A stretch of DNA of 64,000 nucleotides from JBEDUK01 sp963781595 (GTDB taxonomy: Bacteria > Actinomycetota > UBA4738). Positions within the stretch are counted from its first letter, which is position 1, and every line of letters starts with the position of its first letter. The notes beneath the pieces are model-generated. The model saw only the letters and a list, made by a program, of their open reading frames with translations. It did not search any database and had not been told where the DNA came from. The translations under genes were made by a program, and so were the position numbers. Positions 9,045 through 18,337 of this stretch are shown here, piece by piece. Location: the NCBI GenBank assembly GCA_963781595.1, contig CAWAGG010000001.1:620001-684000 (forward strand), written 5' to 3'.

Positions 9045-11971
9045 CGGAGCGCCTCCTCGCGAGCCGCGGGGCCCTCCGGGAACAGCTCGCGGCCCTCCGG
9101 CCACAGCGGGCAGAGCGAGCGGAAGTCGCAGAAGCGGCAGTTCGCCGCGGCGCTCGGCCGGTAGATCCCGGTGTCGTGCAGGTGGCCGAGGCGCTCCAGC
9201 AGCTCGGAGAGGCGAGCCTCGATCCGCGCCCGGTACTCGGCCTCGTCGCCGAGGAACGCCTGCGTCGAATGCGCGATGTGGCCGGACCGGTCGACGTCGC
9301 GCAGGAACGCGAGCTGGACCGCCTTCACCGGCCGGTACGGCTGCAGCTCGGGCGTCGCGTTGACCGCGAGGTAGTAGATCCCCAGCTGCAGGTTCTCCCC
9401 CGGTGGGGAGGCGTTCCGCGACTTCCCGGTCTTGTAGTCCGTGATCTGCGTGCCGCCGCCCTCGCACGGCCCGATCCGGTCGATCATGCCCGTGATCTGG
9501 GCGCCGCCGAACGGGAAGGCGAACCGCGCCTCGCGCGCGAGCGCGGGAGGCGCCAGGCCGTATTCGCGGAACCACGCCGGGAGGATCGCCTTCGTCACGA
9601 GCATGCGGAACGCCTCGGACACGGCGAAGGACGGGAAGCGTTCGGCCTGCCAGCGGCGTTCAGCCTCCGCGATCAGCGCATCCTCGGCGCGGGGGACCGT
9701 CCCATCCTCGCACTCCTCGATCAGCCGGTGGACGAGGTGACCGACCCACGCCTGGTAGCCCGACTCGCCCTCCAGCCCGACCTCCTGGCCGAGGACGTAC
9801 TGGAGCGAGCAGTTCTCGAGCTTGTCGAGGCGCGAGTAGGAGACGCGGAGCGTCGGAGGTTCCCCGTTGGGCTCGCCCTGCGGCTCGGCCCGCGTCCAAT
9901 CGCGCTGGAACCACCATCGCCCGGGCTCGACCCCCAGCTCGAGGATCCCGTCCAGGGCGGCGGCGCGCGAGGCCGCCGGCGCGGTCCGGTCGGCCAGGAG
10001 CCGTCGCCAGGTGGACGCCGCTTCGCGCACCGTGAGCGGCTCGCGGGACGTCGCGGCCGGCGCGGGCACCCAGGCCACGCCGAGCTCGCCGACGAATCGT
10101 GAGCGGGCGGTGGCGGCGGTCGTGTCGCCGTGCGGATCGCTCGCCGTGAACAGCACGCGGCGCCGCGCGCGGCCGACCACCAGGCGGAAGAGACGTCGTT
10201 CGTCCTCGAGCCGGCGCCGGTTGCGTTCGGACTGCGACACGGGCCGGTCGAGCACCGTCAGGTCGAACATCGGCTCTGGTCGCGCGAGGCTCGGGAAGTT
10301 CCCCTCGACCGCCCCAACGACGATCACGGTGTCGAACTCCTGTCCGGCCGCGTCGTGAGCCGTGTAGACCGGCACCGCGTCCGGCCGGGCGGGGCCGTCG
10401 ATCGCGGACATGCCGGAGCCGGCCTCCCCGGCCTGCAAGGCGTCGACGAACGCGCCGACCGACGCCGGACCGATCTCGCCGGCGCGCCCGATCGCGTCGG
10501 AGAGCGCCGCGACGGCGTCCAGGGCTCGCCGGCCGGCCGGGTCTTCGCCCGCCTCGACCAGCCACCGCGCGTACGGCAACCCGCGCCAGAGGATCCTGAA
10601 CGCGTCCGGGGCCGAGCGGTCCGCGACATCCTCGGCTTCGGCCAGGACGGTGCGGAGCCGGGCGAGCGAGGTTCGTTCGTCGTCGGTCAGACCCTCGTCG
10701 AGCGCAAGGGCCGCGGCGGGCGGAAGGCCCGCGACCCTGGCTGACCTGGTGAGCCCCCGGCTGGCCGCCGGCGAGAGCCCGCCCAGGTGCGAGGTCAGGA
10801 CGGATTCGACGAGGCCGTCGCGCTCGTCCGGGCGCGCGAGCCATCGGAGCGCCAGGACCAACGGCGCGGTGGCGGTCTCCGCCAGCATCGAGACCCCGCG
10901 CTCGGGGACGACCCGCGGAACCCGGGCGTCGTCGAGGGCCCGGAGCATCGCCGCCAGCTCGGCCCCTTGGCGGCGGACGATCAGGGCGATGCCCGCCCAT
11001 GGCACGCCGTCCTCGATGTGGGTCCGTCGGATCTCGCGCGCGACCGCCGCGTGCTCCTCGGAGGCATGCGACGAGAGCCAGGCGGCCAGCTCGCGTCGTG
11101 TGACCCGGTGCAGCGCCGTGAGCTGCACGTGTTCCGATGTCGGGAACACGGTCGTGAACCGCCGCACGGGGACGTCCGTGGTCCCCTGGAACGAGAAGAC
11201 GTGCGCATCGGGGTCCGCCGCCACCACGAGGCTCGCGGGTGCCAGTTCGACCAACAGGCGCTCGGCCGCGAACGTCGCGTCCTGGTAGTCGTCGACGAGC
11301 AGGTGGTCGAACAGGGCCTCGCCGTTCGACGCGCCGGCCGCGGCTTGCCCGATCAGCCCGGCGAAGTCGACCAGGCCCTCGTCGTCGAGGACGTTCAGGT
11401 AGCGCCGGTAGAACCGAGCCAGCTCGAGCCACCCCGTCAGGCCGCGGGCGCCGGCCTTGCGTTCGACCTCCTCGGGTGGAACCAGCGCCTCCTGCGCCCG
11501 CAGCACGAACTGGCGCACCTCGTCGGCGAACCCGCGCATCCCGAGCATGGCGCCGTACGCGGGCCAGTCCTCCGGCAGCTCGCCTTCGAGGAGCTCGCGC
11601 ACCTTGGCGAACTGATCGGCGGCGGTCAGGACCTCGGGCGGCTGGTCGTGGTCGAGCAGGGCGAACCGGGCACCGAGGACGTGGTGCGCGAGGCCCTGGA
11701 CCGTGACGACCCGCAGGCTCGGGAGCGAGCTGCGGAGGCGCGTGAGGATGGCGGAACGCGCGGCCACGCGTGCGCGCTTGGTTCGAACCACGAGGCCCAC
11801 GCGCTCGGGGTCGGCGCCCTGTTCGATCAGCCGGGCGAACCGTTCCAGCAGGACGGCCGTCTTGCCGGTCCCGGCCGGTCCGGTGACGAGCATCGGGCCG
11901 CGGGCGTGGGCGAGGACCCGCTCCTGCTCGGGATCGGGCTCGAGGCCCCGGGGGAGGTCGGAGGACGTCAT
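9041..11971 (-). CDS. adnA: AdnA-like helicase-nuclease subunit
   Basis: A 976-residue partner of AdnB. Walker A is GPAGTGKT at residues 31-38. Motif II reads LLVDDYQDAT, with Asp where UvrD-type motors have the catalytic Glu, in keeping with the weaker, non-lead motor expected of AdnA. The nuclease domain has GMIDRIG and QITDYKTGKS, and the iron-sulfur cysteines are in LENCSLQYVLG and CRFCDFRSLC. The start at 11971 is preferred because a TACGAT -10 box lies 7 nt upstream; the ATG at 11980 lies inside that box. The operon adnA-adnB serves end resection before RecA-dependent repair. The neighbouring hypothetical and DehI genes upstream probably belong to a separate transcript. Confidence 0.88.
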   Translation of the reverse strand: MTSSDLPRGLEPDPEQERVLAHARGPMLVTGPAGTGKTAVLLERFARLIEQGADPERVGLVVRTKRARVAARSAILTRLRSSLPSLRVVTVQGLAHHVLGARFALLDHDQPPEVLTAADQFAKVRELLEGELPEDWPAYGAMLGMRGFADEVRQFVLRAQEALVPPEEVERKAGARGLTGWLELARFYRRYLNVLDDEGLVDFAGLIGQAAAGASNGEALFDHLLVDDYQDATFAAERLLVELAPASLVVAADPDAHVFSFQGTTDVPVRRFTTVFPTSEHVQLTALHRVTRRELAAWLSSHASEEHAAVAREIRRTHIEDGVPWAGIALIVRRQGAELAAMLRALDDARVPRVVPERGVSMLAETATAPLVLALRWLARPDERDGLVESVLTSHLGGLSPAASRGLTRSARVAGLPPAAALALDEGLTDDERTSLARLRTVLAEAEDVADRSAPDAFRILWRGLPYARWLVEAGEDPAGRRALDAVAALSDAIGRAGEIGPASVGAFVDALQAGEAGSGMSAIDGPARPDAVPVYTAHDAAGQEFDTVIVVGAVEGNFPSLARPEPMFDLTVLDRPVSQSERNRRRLEDERRLFRLVVGRARRRVLFTASDPHGDTTAATARSRFVGELGVAWVPAPAATSREPLTVREAASTWRRLLADRTAPAASRAAALDGILELGVEPGRWWFQRDWTRAEPQGEPNGEPPTLRVSYSRLDKLENCSLQYVLGQEVGLEGESGYQAWVGHLVHRLIEECEDGTVPRAEDALIAEAERRWQAERFPSFAVSEAFRMLVTKAILPAWFREYGLAPPALAREARFAFPFGGAQITGMIDRIGPCEGGGTQITDYKTGKSRNASPPGENLQLGIYYLAVNATPELQPYRPVKAVQLAFLRDVDRSGHIAHSTQAFLGDEAEYRARIEARLSELLERLGHLHDTGIYRPSAAANCRFCDFRSLCPLWPEGRELFPEGPAAREEALR

Positions 11972-11978
11972 CGAGCGC

Positions 11979-11984
11979 ATCGTA
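11979..11984 (-). promoter_or_regulatory. -10 box for adnA-adnB
   Basis: TACGAT on the minus strand, 7 nt before the ATG at 11971. It overlaps the alternative ATG at 11980, which argues for the shorter start and a leaderless message. Confidence 0.5.
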
Positions 11985-12050
11985 GCGCCGGGCTGCGACA
12001 GCCCGTTGCAGAGGGTGACGCGGGACGGTTCGACGCCGGCCGGCTCGGCT

Positions 12051-12473
12051 TCAGGCGCCCGCGGAGCCGATCCGGTTCCGGCGCTCGACCGCCTGGCCGA
12101 AGGTCCGGTACGCCCCCGCGGGGTCCCATCCGATGCCGCCCTCGCCCGTCGCCACGAGCCGCGCGGCCAAACCCTCGCGTTCGGCCCGGGACGTCGCGGC
12201 GGCGATGAACCATCGGAGGTCGCCCGGCTCGAGCAGCGTGGGCCCGTTCGACCCGACGCTTCGATGGGCGGGGTCGTCGATCACGACGGGAACCGGCCGG
12301 AAGATCCGGTCCAGCGCCTCGGCGTACGCGGGCTCGACGTGGTCGACCCGAACGTCCCGCCCGTCCCATGAGGCGACGCCGACGACGGTGTCGGGCACGT
12401 CGGGCTGGACGGGCTGCTCGTCGGGTTCCTCGGACCGGTCGGGCGCGCCGATCGCGGTGAACTCGGCTCGCAC
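12051..12473 (-). CDS. Hypothetical protein, 140 residues
   Basis: Starts with GTG one base after the stop of the DehI-family gene, so the two are probably cotranscribed. The product is acidic and soluble, without a signal peptide or membrane segment. Visible features are VGVASWDGRDVRVDHVEP, a proline-rich VPVVIDD region, a central LRWFIAAATSRAEREGLAARLV helix and a C-terminal WDPAGAYRTFGQAVERRNR helix. I do not recognise the family. The longer open frame upstream is antisense or out of frame to DehI and was not used. Confidence 0.6.
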   Translation of the reverse strand: MRAEFTAIGAPDRSEEPDEQPVQPDVPDTVVGVASWDGRDVRVDHVEPAYAEALDRIFRPVPVVIDDPAHRSVGSNGPTLLEPGDLRWFIAAATSRAEREGLAARLVATGEGGIGWDPAGAYRTFGQAVERRNRIGSAGA

Positions 12474-12474
12474 C

Positions 12475-13338
12475 TCAGGACTCCTGTCCGAGCTCGGGGC
12501 GGCCGAACGCGATCCACGCGAACGCGGCCGCGAGCGTCTGGCCGGCGGCGGGGCCGTCGTGTGCCTCGAGCGTCTCGACCGTGCGGCGGCGCGCCGCCTC
12601 GTCGTACCCCCGTTCGCGCAGCACCGCCCACTGCAACGCGACGGGATGCGGGAGGACGTCGAGGCCGGAGAGCATCGCGTGACGGAGCGCCACCGCCCCC
12701 AGGCGCCAGTCCGCGCCGTCGGCCACGGGGTCCAGCTCCTTCCACAGCGCCTCGAGCGGCACGGGCCAGCGGGCGAAGGGCCGAAGGGCGGCCGGTCCGT
12801 CGACGGTGCCGAACCGTCCGTTCGCTCGCGCGAGCACCTCTTGCGAGCCGTCGGGCGTGGGCTGGACCGCCATCCAACGCTGCCACTCGGGTACACCTCG
12901 GCGGCTCGGCGGCTCCTCCTGGCCGGTCCCTCTGGTCCGTTCCCGGCGCGCGGCTCGCAGGAACAGATGCAGGACGACCTGGCTCTTCGCGGCGGCGAGG
13001 TGAGCGGCGCGGGCGGCATCGCCCACCCGTACGAGTTCCTCGGGGGTGAGCTCGGAGATGAGCCGACCGGTGAGGTCCGGCGCGCCGATCGCACGCGCGA
13101 TGTCGCCGGCCTGATCGCGGAGGCGGCGCACGAGCGACAGGAAGCTCCGGCCGATGCTCGGCCGGATCGCGGACCAGGCTGCGGCGAAGAAGACCGGATC
13201 CTGCGCCGCCGCCTCCAGCCCAGGGTCCAGCCATGCGATCCGCAGGGTCTGGCGGATGTCCTCGCGAACGGGCCCCAGCATCATGCGGGCCTGCCGCGAC
13301 GCCCCCTCGGCTCGAGTGATCCCCGGCTCCAGCCTCAT
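12475..13338 (-). CDS. DehI-family (halocarboxylic acid dehalogenase-like) protein
   Basis: A 287-residue, largely helical protein resembling the DehI family, made of two similar helical halves. The first half has LGPVREDIRQTLRIAWLDPGLEAAAQDPVFFAAAWSAI in pieces that match the family start (WLDPGLEAA, FFAAAWSAIRP). The second has PFARWPVPLEALWKELDP. Founding DehI enzymes hydrolyse 2-haloacids, but most genomic relatives have no tested activity, so dehalogenation is not claimed. The protein is cytoplasmic. A TATCAT -10 box lies 10 nt upstream of its ATG, and the next gene begins 1 nt after its stop. Confidence 0.7.
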   Translation of the reverse strand: MRLEPGITRAEGASRQARMMLGPVREDIRQTLRIAWLDPGLEAAAQDPVFFAAAWSAIRPSIGRSFLSLVRRLRDQAGDIARAIGAPDLTGRLISELTPEELVRVGDAARAAHLAAAKSQVVLHLFLRAARRERTRGTGQEEPPSRRGVPEWQRWMAVQPTPDGSQEVLARANGRFGTVDGPAALRPFARWPVPLEALWKELDPVADGADWRLGAVALRHAMLSGLDVLPHPVALQWAVLRERGYDEAARRRTVETLEAHDGPAAGQTLAAAFAWIAFGRPELGQES

Positions 13339-13348
13339 CGCGGTGCCG

Positions 13349-13354
13349 ATGATA
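13349..13354 (-). promoter_or_regulatory. -10 box for the DehI-family gene
   Basis: TATCAT on the minus strand, 10 nt before the ATG at 13338. Confidence 0.4.
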
Positions 13355-13628
13355 GAGGCTTCCTCGGTGCAGGCTGGGCTCCCGAGTTGCTCGCCGCGCG
13401 ACCCGTCCGGCCGGCCACATCGCAGCGGGCGTCGACGGGACCCCTTGTCGGAGGCTCGGCGTATCCTGAGGGTCCCCGAGGGAGGTCCAGGGGAAGACGA
13501 ACTCGAACGGCCGCTCCGTATCCCTCCCCCTCACCTCGGCACCGCCGCCGCGCGACGCGCGGACGAGCGCCCCGTCGTCACACGCACCGGCGAACGGTGC
13601 CGGTGGTGCGATCGGGATCCTCACGACG

Positions 13629-14268
13629 CTGGTCGCCGCGAGGACGGCGGTCGTTCCGGCCGGGTGCCTCGTCGAAGGCCCCGCTCGGGGAGCCGCGGTC
13701 GTCGTGCTCTGCGGCGCGCTGGAGGTCACGAGCGCCTCCGGCCCGGCCCGCAGGTCGGCAACGGCCATCCTGGGGCCCGGCGACGTGTACGGGCTTCACG
13801 CGCTCCGTGGTTCGCTGGCGATCGGGTCGTCGCCCGTGACCCGGGGTGGCGCCATGCGGGAGCCCGACCTGGCGCGAGCCCTGGTCCCGAGCCAGGTGTC
13901 GCTGGTGCCCGTGTGGTCCGTCTCCGGGTCGACCGCCGCACGTGCCGACATCGCGTGGACGCTGTTCGACCTCGCCCTCGAGCCGGGCGGAGCGGACGGA
14001 GCGACGGCTGGCCAGGGCGCTCCGGCTCCCGCTCGCGGACCGGCTGCTCGGCGAGCTCCTCGACCTGGCCGAACGGTTCGGCCGTGACGTGGAAGGGGGG
14101 CGCAGGATCGAGGTTCCGCTCACGCAGGACCTGCTCGCCGATCTGACCGGGTCTGCCCGCGAGACCGTGAACCGGGCGCTGCGGACGCTGGCCGCCAGGG
14201 GCGCCGTCCGCCGGAGCGGACGGCGCTACGTGGTGCTCGATCCGGCGGCGGCCGAACCCCCGCCGTGA
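13629..14268 (+). pseudogene. Crp/Fnr-type regulator, frameshifted
   Basis: Two frames together give one Crp-like protein. The first, open from 13470 and coding-like from about 13629, encodes the effector-binding fold (RTAVVPAGCLVEG, VVLCGALEV, AILGPGDVYGLHAL). The second, from about 13985 to 14268, encodes the long helix (LADRLLGELLDLAERFG) and the winged helix-turn-helix (LTQDLLADLTGSARETVNRALRTL). The change of frame fits one extra G in CCGGGCGG near 13982-13989. The first part also lacks a clear ATG or GTG before 13704, so a second defect or an unusual start is possible. It may be a true pseudogene or a consensus error. Its 3' end overlaps the convergent MBL gene by 43 bp. Confidence 0.65.
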
Positions 14269-15095
14269 TCGTCGGCGCGGGCGAACCGGTCGCCATCGCG
14301 CGCCACCCTTCCGGCCCGCTCCATCGCGATCAGATGGGCCAGGACCGACCGGGCGGCGGCGCGATGGATCTCCGGCGGGTACCCCACGTAGATCGCGGGT
14401 ACCAGCTGCTCGGGCGTCGCCGGGCCCGCCGCCAGCGCCTCCGTGATCTGGCGATCGCGTTCGGCGCGGTGGTGGACGTACTCGCTGAGCTTGGCTGCCG
14501 CCTCCCAGACGACCGGACCGTGGCCCGGGCACAGCACGCGCGGTTCGAGCGCCGCCATCCGGTCCAGCGAACGCAGGTACGCGTCCAGCTCGCCCTCAGG
14601 GGGGTCGATCACGCTCGTTCCCCGCCCCAAGACGGCGTCGCCCGTGAAGAGGATCCGCGCGGTCGCATCGTGGAAGACGACGTGATCGGGCGTGTGCCCC
14701 GGCGTGTGGTGCACCGATAGCTCGACCCCGCCGGCCTGCACGAGGTCGCCGTCCACGATGGCTCGCTCGCGGGGACCCTCCGGGACCAACGCCAGCACGG
14801 GAGCGCCGGTGGCGGCCGAAAGCGCCGCGGCGCCCGGAGCGTGGTCCGGATGGCGATGCGTGAGGAGGATCGCCGCGACCGAGCCTGCTTCGCGCCGCAC
14901 CTCGTCGAGGTGCGGCGGGTCGTCCGGCCCGGGGTCGATCACCAGGCTGGGGCCCCACCCGACGATCCATGTGTTCGTGCCCTCCAACGTGAACGGACCG
15001 GGGTTCCCGGCCAAGACGCGCACCGGGAACGCGCCGGATCGATCCGCGGACGACCACTCGGACCTGGCTCGCGCCTGAACGCGTGACGCAGCCAT
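14226..15095 (-). CDS. MBL-fold metallo-hydrolase (LACTB2-like)
   Basis: A 289-residue metallo-beta-lactamase-fold protein. The metal motif is HRHPDH (His80, His82, Asp84, His85), followed by HHTPGHTPDHVVF, FTGDAVLG and CPGHGPVV in the usual order. The C-terminal 80 residues form a helical, winged-helix-like tail (LVPAIYVGYPPEIHRAAARSVLAHL) as in LACTB2-type hydrolases, some of which are RNA endonucleases. The substrate is unknown. The ATG overlaps the stop of the upstream NUDIX gene (ATGA), so the two are coupled. Confidence 0.85.
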   Translation of the reverse strand: MAASRVQARARSEWSSADRSGAFPVRVLAGNPGPFTLEGTNTWIVGWGPSLVIDPGPDDPPHLDEVRREAGSVAAILLTHRHPDHAPGAAALSAATGAPVLALVPEGPRERAIVDGDLVQAGGVELSVHHTPGHTPDHVVFHDATARILFTGDAVLGRGTSVIDPPEGELDAYLRSLDRMAALEPRVLCPGHGPVVWEAAAKLSEYVHHRAERDRQITEALAAGPATPEQLVPAIYVGYPPEIHRAAARSVLAHLIAMERAGRVARDGDRFARADDHGGGSAAAGSSTT

Positions 15096-15832
15096 CAGCG
15101 AGCGTCCCGGTCGTCGCCGGCTCCACCGCGAGCGGGCCGCCGCGTGGACACAGCGTCCGGCGGTCGTGGACCGACGTGCGACCCGACCGGCGGCGCGACC
15201 TGCTCGATCCGCAGCGCCAGGACGTCGGCGACCGTACCGCACGCGGCGAGGGCCTCCAGGGTCTTGAAGGTCGGCCACGCCAGCTGGACGTCCCCGGTGC
15301 GCTGGCCCTCAAGGACGTCGCTCGGCCGCGCCCACCACGCGGCTTCGGCTTCCTCCGCGTCAGGGGTCGGCTCGAGGTCGCCCTCGACGGCCGCGGCGAA
15401 GAACCGGGCGTCGAAACGATCGTCCAGGAACTCCGGCGCGATCCACCGGCCGATCTGCGGCAGCCGGTCGATCGCGATGGGGGTCCGGAGGTTCAAGTCG
15501 CCTCCCGTCCAGGCACCGCCACCGGGCCGCGCCGCGACCGCCCCGTCCGCCGTCAGCAGGACGCCCGCTTCCTCGGCAAGCTCGCGGACGGCGCACGCGC
15601 GTGCGTCCTCATCGCGCGCCCCGAACCATCGCGCGGCGCGGTCGCGGTCGGCCGGGTCGACGGCCCCGCCCGGGAACACGACGAAGCCGGGGACGAAGCG
15701 CGCGCCGGCCGATCTCCGAAGGACCAGCACGTCCACCGCTCCGATGTGCTGCGCGTCGCGGGCCAGGACGATCGTCGCCGCACGTCGCGGCGTGGAACCG
15801 TCGTGCGGGGTCGGCGCCTCCATGCGATGCAT
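15095..15832 (-). CDS. NUDIX hydrolase (NUDT19/NUDT7-like)
   Basis: A hydrolase of about 245 residues for nucleoside-diphosphate-linked substrates. The NUDIX box is split as in the NUDT7/19 class: FPGGAVDPAD is separated by an insertion from ACAVRELAEEAGVLL, which holds the metal-binding Glu residues. The central region (IAPEFLDDRFDARFFAA, WWARPSDVLEG) matches the same class, some members of which cut CoA esters. Several ATGs occur near the start (15832, 15823, and one further upstream). It forms a two-gene operon with the MBL hydrolase and diverges from the MidA gene. Confidence 0.82.
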   Translation of the reverse strand: MHRMEAPTPHDGSTPRRAATIVLARDAQHIGAVDVLVLRRSAGARFVPGFVVFPGGAVDPADRDRAARWFGARDEDARACAVRELAEEAGVLLTADGAVAARPGGGAWTGGDLNLRTPIAIDRLPQIGRWIAPEFLDDRFDARFFAAAVEGDLEPTPDAEEAEAAWWARPSDVLEGQRTGDVQLAWPTFKTLEALAACGTVADVLALRIEQVAPPVGSHVGPRPPDAVSTRRPARGGAGDDRDAR

Positions 15833-15894
15833 CTTCGCAGCAGCCGGCGGGACCGTGCCGCGGCCGGGCGTCACGTGCGAAGGTTGCGTCCCCG

Positions 15895-17035
15895 ATGCCC
15901 GGCTCTCGACCTCTCGAACGGCGCATCCGTGAGCGCATCAGCGCGGACGGGCCGATCTCGTTCGCCGCCTTCATGGAGATGGCTCTGTACGACCCCGCGG
16001 AGGGCTACTACGCGGGGTCACCGATCGTGGGCGGGGACGGCGATTTCGTCACGAGCCCGCACGTGTCGCCGGCGTTCGGCGTCCTCCTCGCGCGGTGCGT
16101 CGAGGATCTGTGGGTTCGGCTCGACCGCCCCGATCCGTTCCTGCTGGTCGAGGCCGGCGCCGGTGACGGGACGCTCGCCCGGAGGCTGCTGGCGAGCCTG
16201 CCGGACGACCTGGCCACCGTGACCGAGTTCGTCGCGGTCGAACGAGGGGCCGGCGCCCGCGCGTCGCTCGCGCGGATCGCGGATGAGGCGCCACCGGTCG
16301 GTACGTTCACCGTCGCGGGCGAGCTGGGCGAGCTGCGGGATCTCCGCGCACGATCGACCGCCGGCGTGATCCTGGCGAACGAGCTGCTCGACAACCTCCC
16401 GTTCCATCGGATCCGCGGAGGCGCCGAGGCACCCGTCGAGCTGGTCGTGGACCTCGACGGCGAGCGGTTCGTCCTGATCGAACGCCCGGCCCCGCCCGAA
16501 CTGCTCGCGATCGCGCCGGTCACTCGCCCCGGGCAGGGAAGCAGCCGTCTCCCCCGCCGCGTTCGACCTGATCGACACGGCGCTCGGCCTGCTGACCGAC
16601 GGATACGTCCTGCTCTTCGACTACGCGACCGACGCCGACGGCACCGCGCAGGTCCACGGATACCGGCGCCACCGGGTCGAGGCCGACGTGCTCGAGGCCC
16701 CGGGGACCCGCGATATCACGGCGGGCGTCGACATGGCCGGCATCGGGCGCCACGCGGCGTCGCGCGAGGCCACCGTCTGGGGTCCCATCACGCAACGGCA
16801 GGCATTGCTGAACCTCGGCCTGCGCGCGTGGGACGGAGCGCTGCGCGGCCGTCAGGCGGCGGCGCTCGACGAGGGCCGCGGTCACGAGGCCGCCGCGATC
16901 TACTCGGCGCGCAACGCGGCGCGCCTCTTGGTCGATGCCGCTGGGCTCGGCGGCTTCGAGGTGCTGTGCGTGGGCGTCGGTCGCGCGCCCAGGCCGGCGC
17001 TCCTGCTCGACGGTGAACGCGGATCTCGCCCTTGA
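15895..17035 (+). CDS. MidA/NDUFAF7-family SAM-dependent methyltransferase, one frameshift
   Basis: The first 210 codons encode the family start (ISFAAFMEMALYDPAEGYYAG, then FVTSPHVSPAFG), the SAM motif EAGAGDGTLARRL and ANELLDNLPFHRI. The rest, from about 16530 to the TGA at 17035, continues in the next frame with FDLIDTALGLLTDGYVLLFDY and GPITQRQALLNLGLRAW, both conserved. The shift corresponds to one surplus C in the CCCCGGG run at 16527-16533. Restored length is about 380 residues, normal for the family. The mitochondrial homologue NDUFAF7 dimethylates an arginine of complex I subunit NDUFS2. Here the gene converges on nuoD, the NDUFS2 homologue, with stops 26 bp apart, which suggests the same enzyme-substrate pair. 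Confidence 0.8.
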
Positions 17036-17061
17036 GCCGGAGCCACGGCCCGGGTGACCGG

Positions 17062-18249
17062 CTACCGGTCGACGTCGCCGACGACGAAGAACACGCTGCC
17101 GAGGACCGCGATCAGGTCCGGCACCAGCACGCCCGGCAGCAGCGCAGGGATCGCCGAGACGTTCGAGAACGACGCCGTGCGCATCTTCAGCCGGTACGGG
17201 CTCTCCTCGCCGTCACCGACCACGTAGTACCCCATCAGACCGAGCGGGTTCTCGGTCCGGACGTAGATCTCGCCCTCCGGGATCTTCATCCGCTTGGGGA
17301 GCTTCGGGTTGACGAACGGCCCCGGCGGGAGCTTGTCCAGACATTGCTCGACGATCTTGCACGACTCCCACATGCGCTGGACCAGCACCCACAGCCGGTC
17401 GTAGCAGTCGCCGTTGCGCCCCACCGGGACGTCGAAGTCCACCTCCGCGTACTTCTCGTACGGGTCGTCCTTGCGCGGGTCCATCGGGACGCCGCTCGCG
17501 TGGAGCACCGGCCCGCTCGTCCCGTACGCGACGGCGAGGTCGGCCGACAACGCCCCGACCCCCTTCGTTCGCGCGTGGATGATCTCGTTGCCCATCAGCA
17601 GGTTCTCGATATCCACGAGCTTCGCCCGGACCGCCGCCAGGACCTCGTGCGCCTGCTTGATGAACCCGCGCGGGAGGTCGTCCTTCAACCCGCCGACCCG
17701 CGTGTACGAGTGGTGCATCCGGGCGCCGGTGCAGGATTCCATGAGCTGCTGGATCAGCTCGCGTTCGATGAACGAATAGAACATCGGGGTCATCGCGCCC
17801 AGCTCGAGCGGGTACGAACCCGTGAACATCAGGTGGTTCAAGATCCGGTTCCACTCGGCCATCATCGTGCGGATCCACTGCGCGCGTTCGGGCACCTCGA
17901 TGCCCATCAGGCGCTCGCAGGCGATCGCCCACCCCAGCTCGTTGTTCGTCGCGGACAGCCAGTCGTGGCGATTCATCAGCACCAGGACCTGCCGGGTGTC
18001 GCGGACCTCGGCGAGCTTCTCGGCGCCTCGGTGCATGTAGCCGATCACGGGTTCGGCGCGAACGATCCGCTCGCCGTCGAGCTCGAGCACCACCCGCAGG
18101 ACCCCGTGCGTCGAGGGGTGCTGCGGCCCGATGTTGAGGATCATCTCCTCGGCGTGGATCGGGCCTTCGATCACGACGTCGACGCCGCCGCCGCGGATCA
18201 TCCAGGCGTCCGACGAGGACGAGAACGCGGTCCGCTGCTCCGTGTCCAT
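17062..18249 (-). CDS. nuoD: NADH-quinone oxidoreductase subunit D
   Basis: A 395-residue NuoD, the 49-kDa-type subunit of complex I that lines the quinone pocket in the peripheral arm. Signatures seen are NIGPQHPSTHGVLR (quinone-site His), GYMHRGAEKLAE, HDWLSATNNE, ERAQWIRTMMAEWNRILNH and the C-terminal ending SVFFVVGDVDR. Length and motifs are complete. It stands alone: none of the other nuo genes is within the window on either side, although they normally form a long operon. A TACGCT -10 box lies 9 nt before the ATG. Its direct neighbour is the MidA/NDUFAF7-type methyltransferase, and Arg74 in the HRGAEKL block is a candidate target by analogy with NDUFS2. Confidence 0.93.
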   Translation of the reverse strand: MDTEQRTAFSSSSDAWMIRGGGVDVVIEGPIHAEEMILNIGPQHPSTHGVLRVVLELDGERIVRAEPVIGYMHRGAEKLAEVRDTRQVLVLMNRHDWLSATNNELGWAIACERLMGIEVPERAQWIRTMMAEWNRILNHLMFTGSYPLELGAMTPMFYSFIERELIQQLMESCTGARMHHSYTRVGGLKDDLPRGFIKQAHEVLAAVRAKLVDIENLLMGNEIIHARTKGVGALSADLAVAYGTSGPVLHASGVPMDPRKDDPYEKYAEVDFDVPVGRNGDCYDRLWVLVQRMWESCKIVEQCLDKLPPGPFVNPKLPKRMKIPEGEIYVRTENPLGLMGYYVVGDGEESPYRLKMRTASFSNVSAIPALLPGVLVPDLIAVLGSVFFVVGDVDR

Positions 18250-18258
18250 GCGCTCGGC

Positions 18259-18264
18259 AGCGTA
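18259..18264 (-). promoter_or_regulatory. -10 box for nuoD
   Basis: TACGCT on the minus strand, 9 nt before the ATG at 18249. Supports transcription of nuoD as a separate unit. Confidence 0.45.
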
Positions 18265-18323
18265 GCAGAGGTCCCGCTGCTCATCGGCCCGTCATCGGGT
18301 CTCCCGCCCGGGCGCCGTGCCGC

Positions 18324-18329
18324 TATGCT
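18324..18329 (+). promoter_or_regulatory. -10 box for selA-selB, probably leaderless
   Basis: TATGCT, then 8 nt, then the selA ATG at 18338. A start at the upstream ATC/ATG-like codons would lie inside or before this box, so 18338 is favoured. Confidence 0.5.
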
Positions 18330-18337
18330 CGCCGCCG

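Noticed and set aside
5721..9575. Open frame of 1284 codons, longer than AdnB
   Set aside because: The first 177 codons are antisense-like Arg/Ala/Pro text over the 3' end of adnA; the GTG at 9044 overlaps the adnA stop and gives a normal AdnB start.
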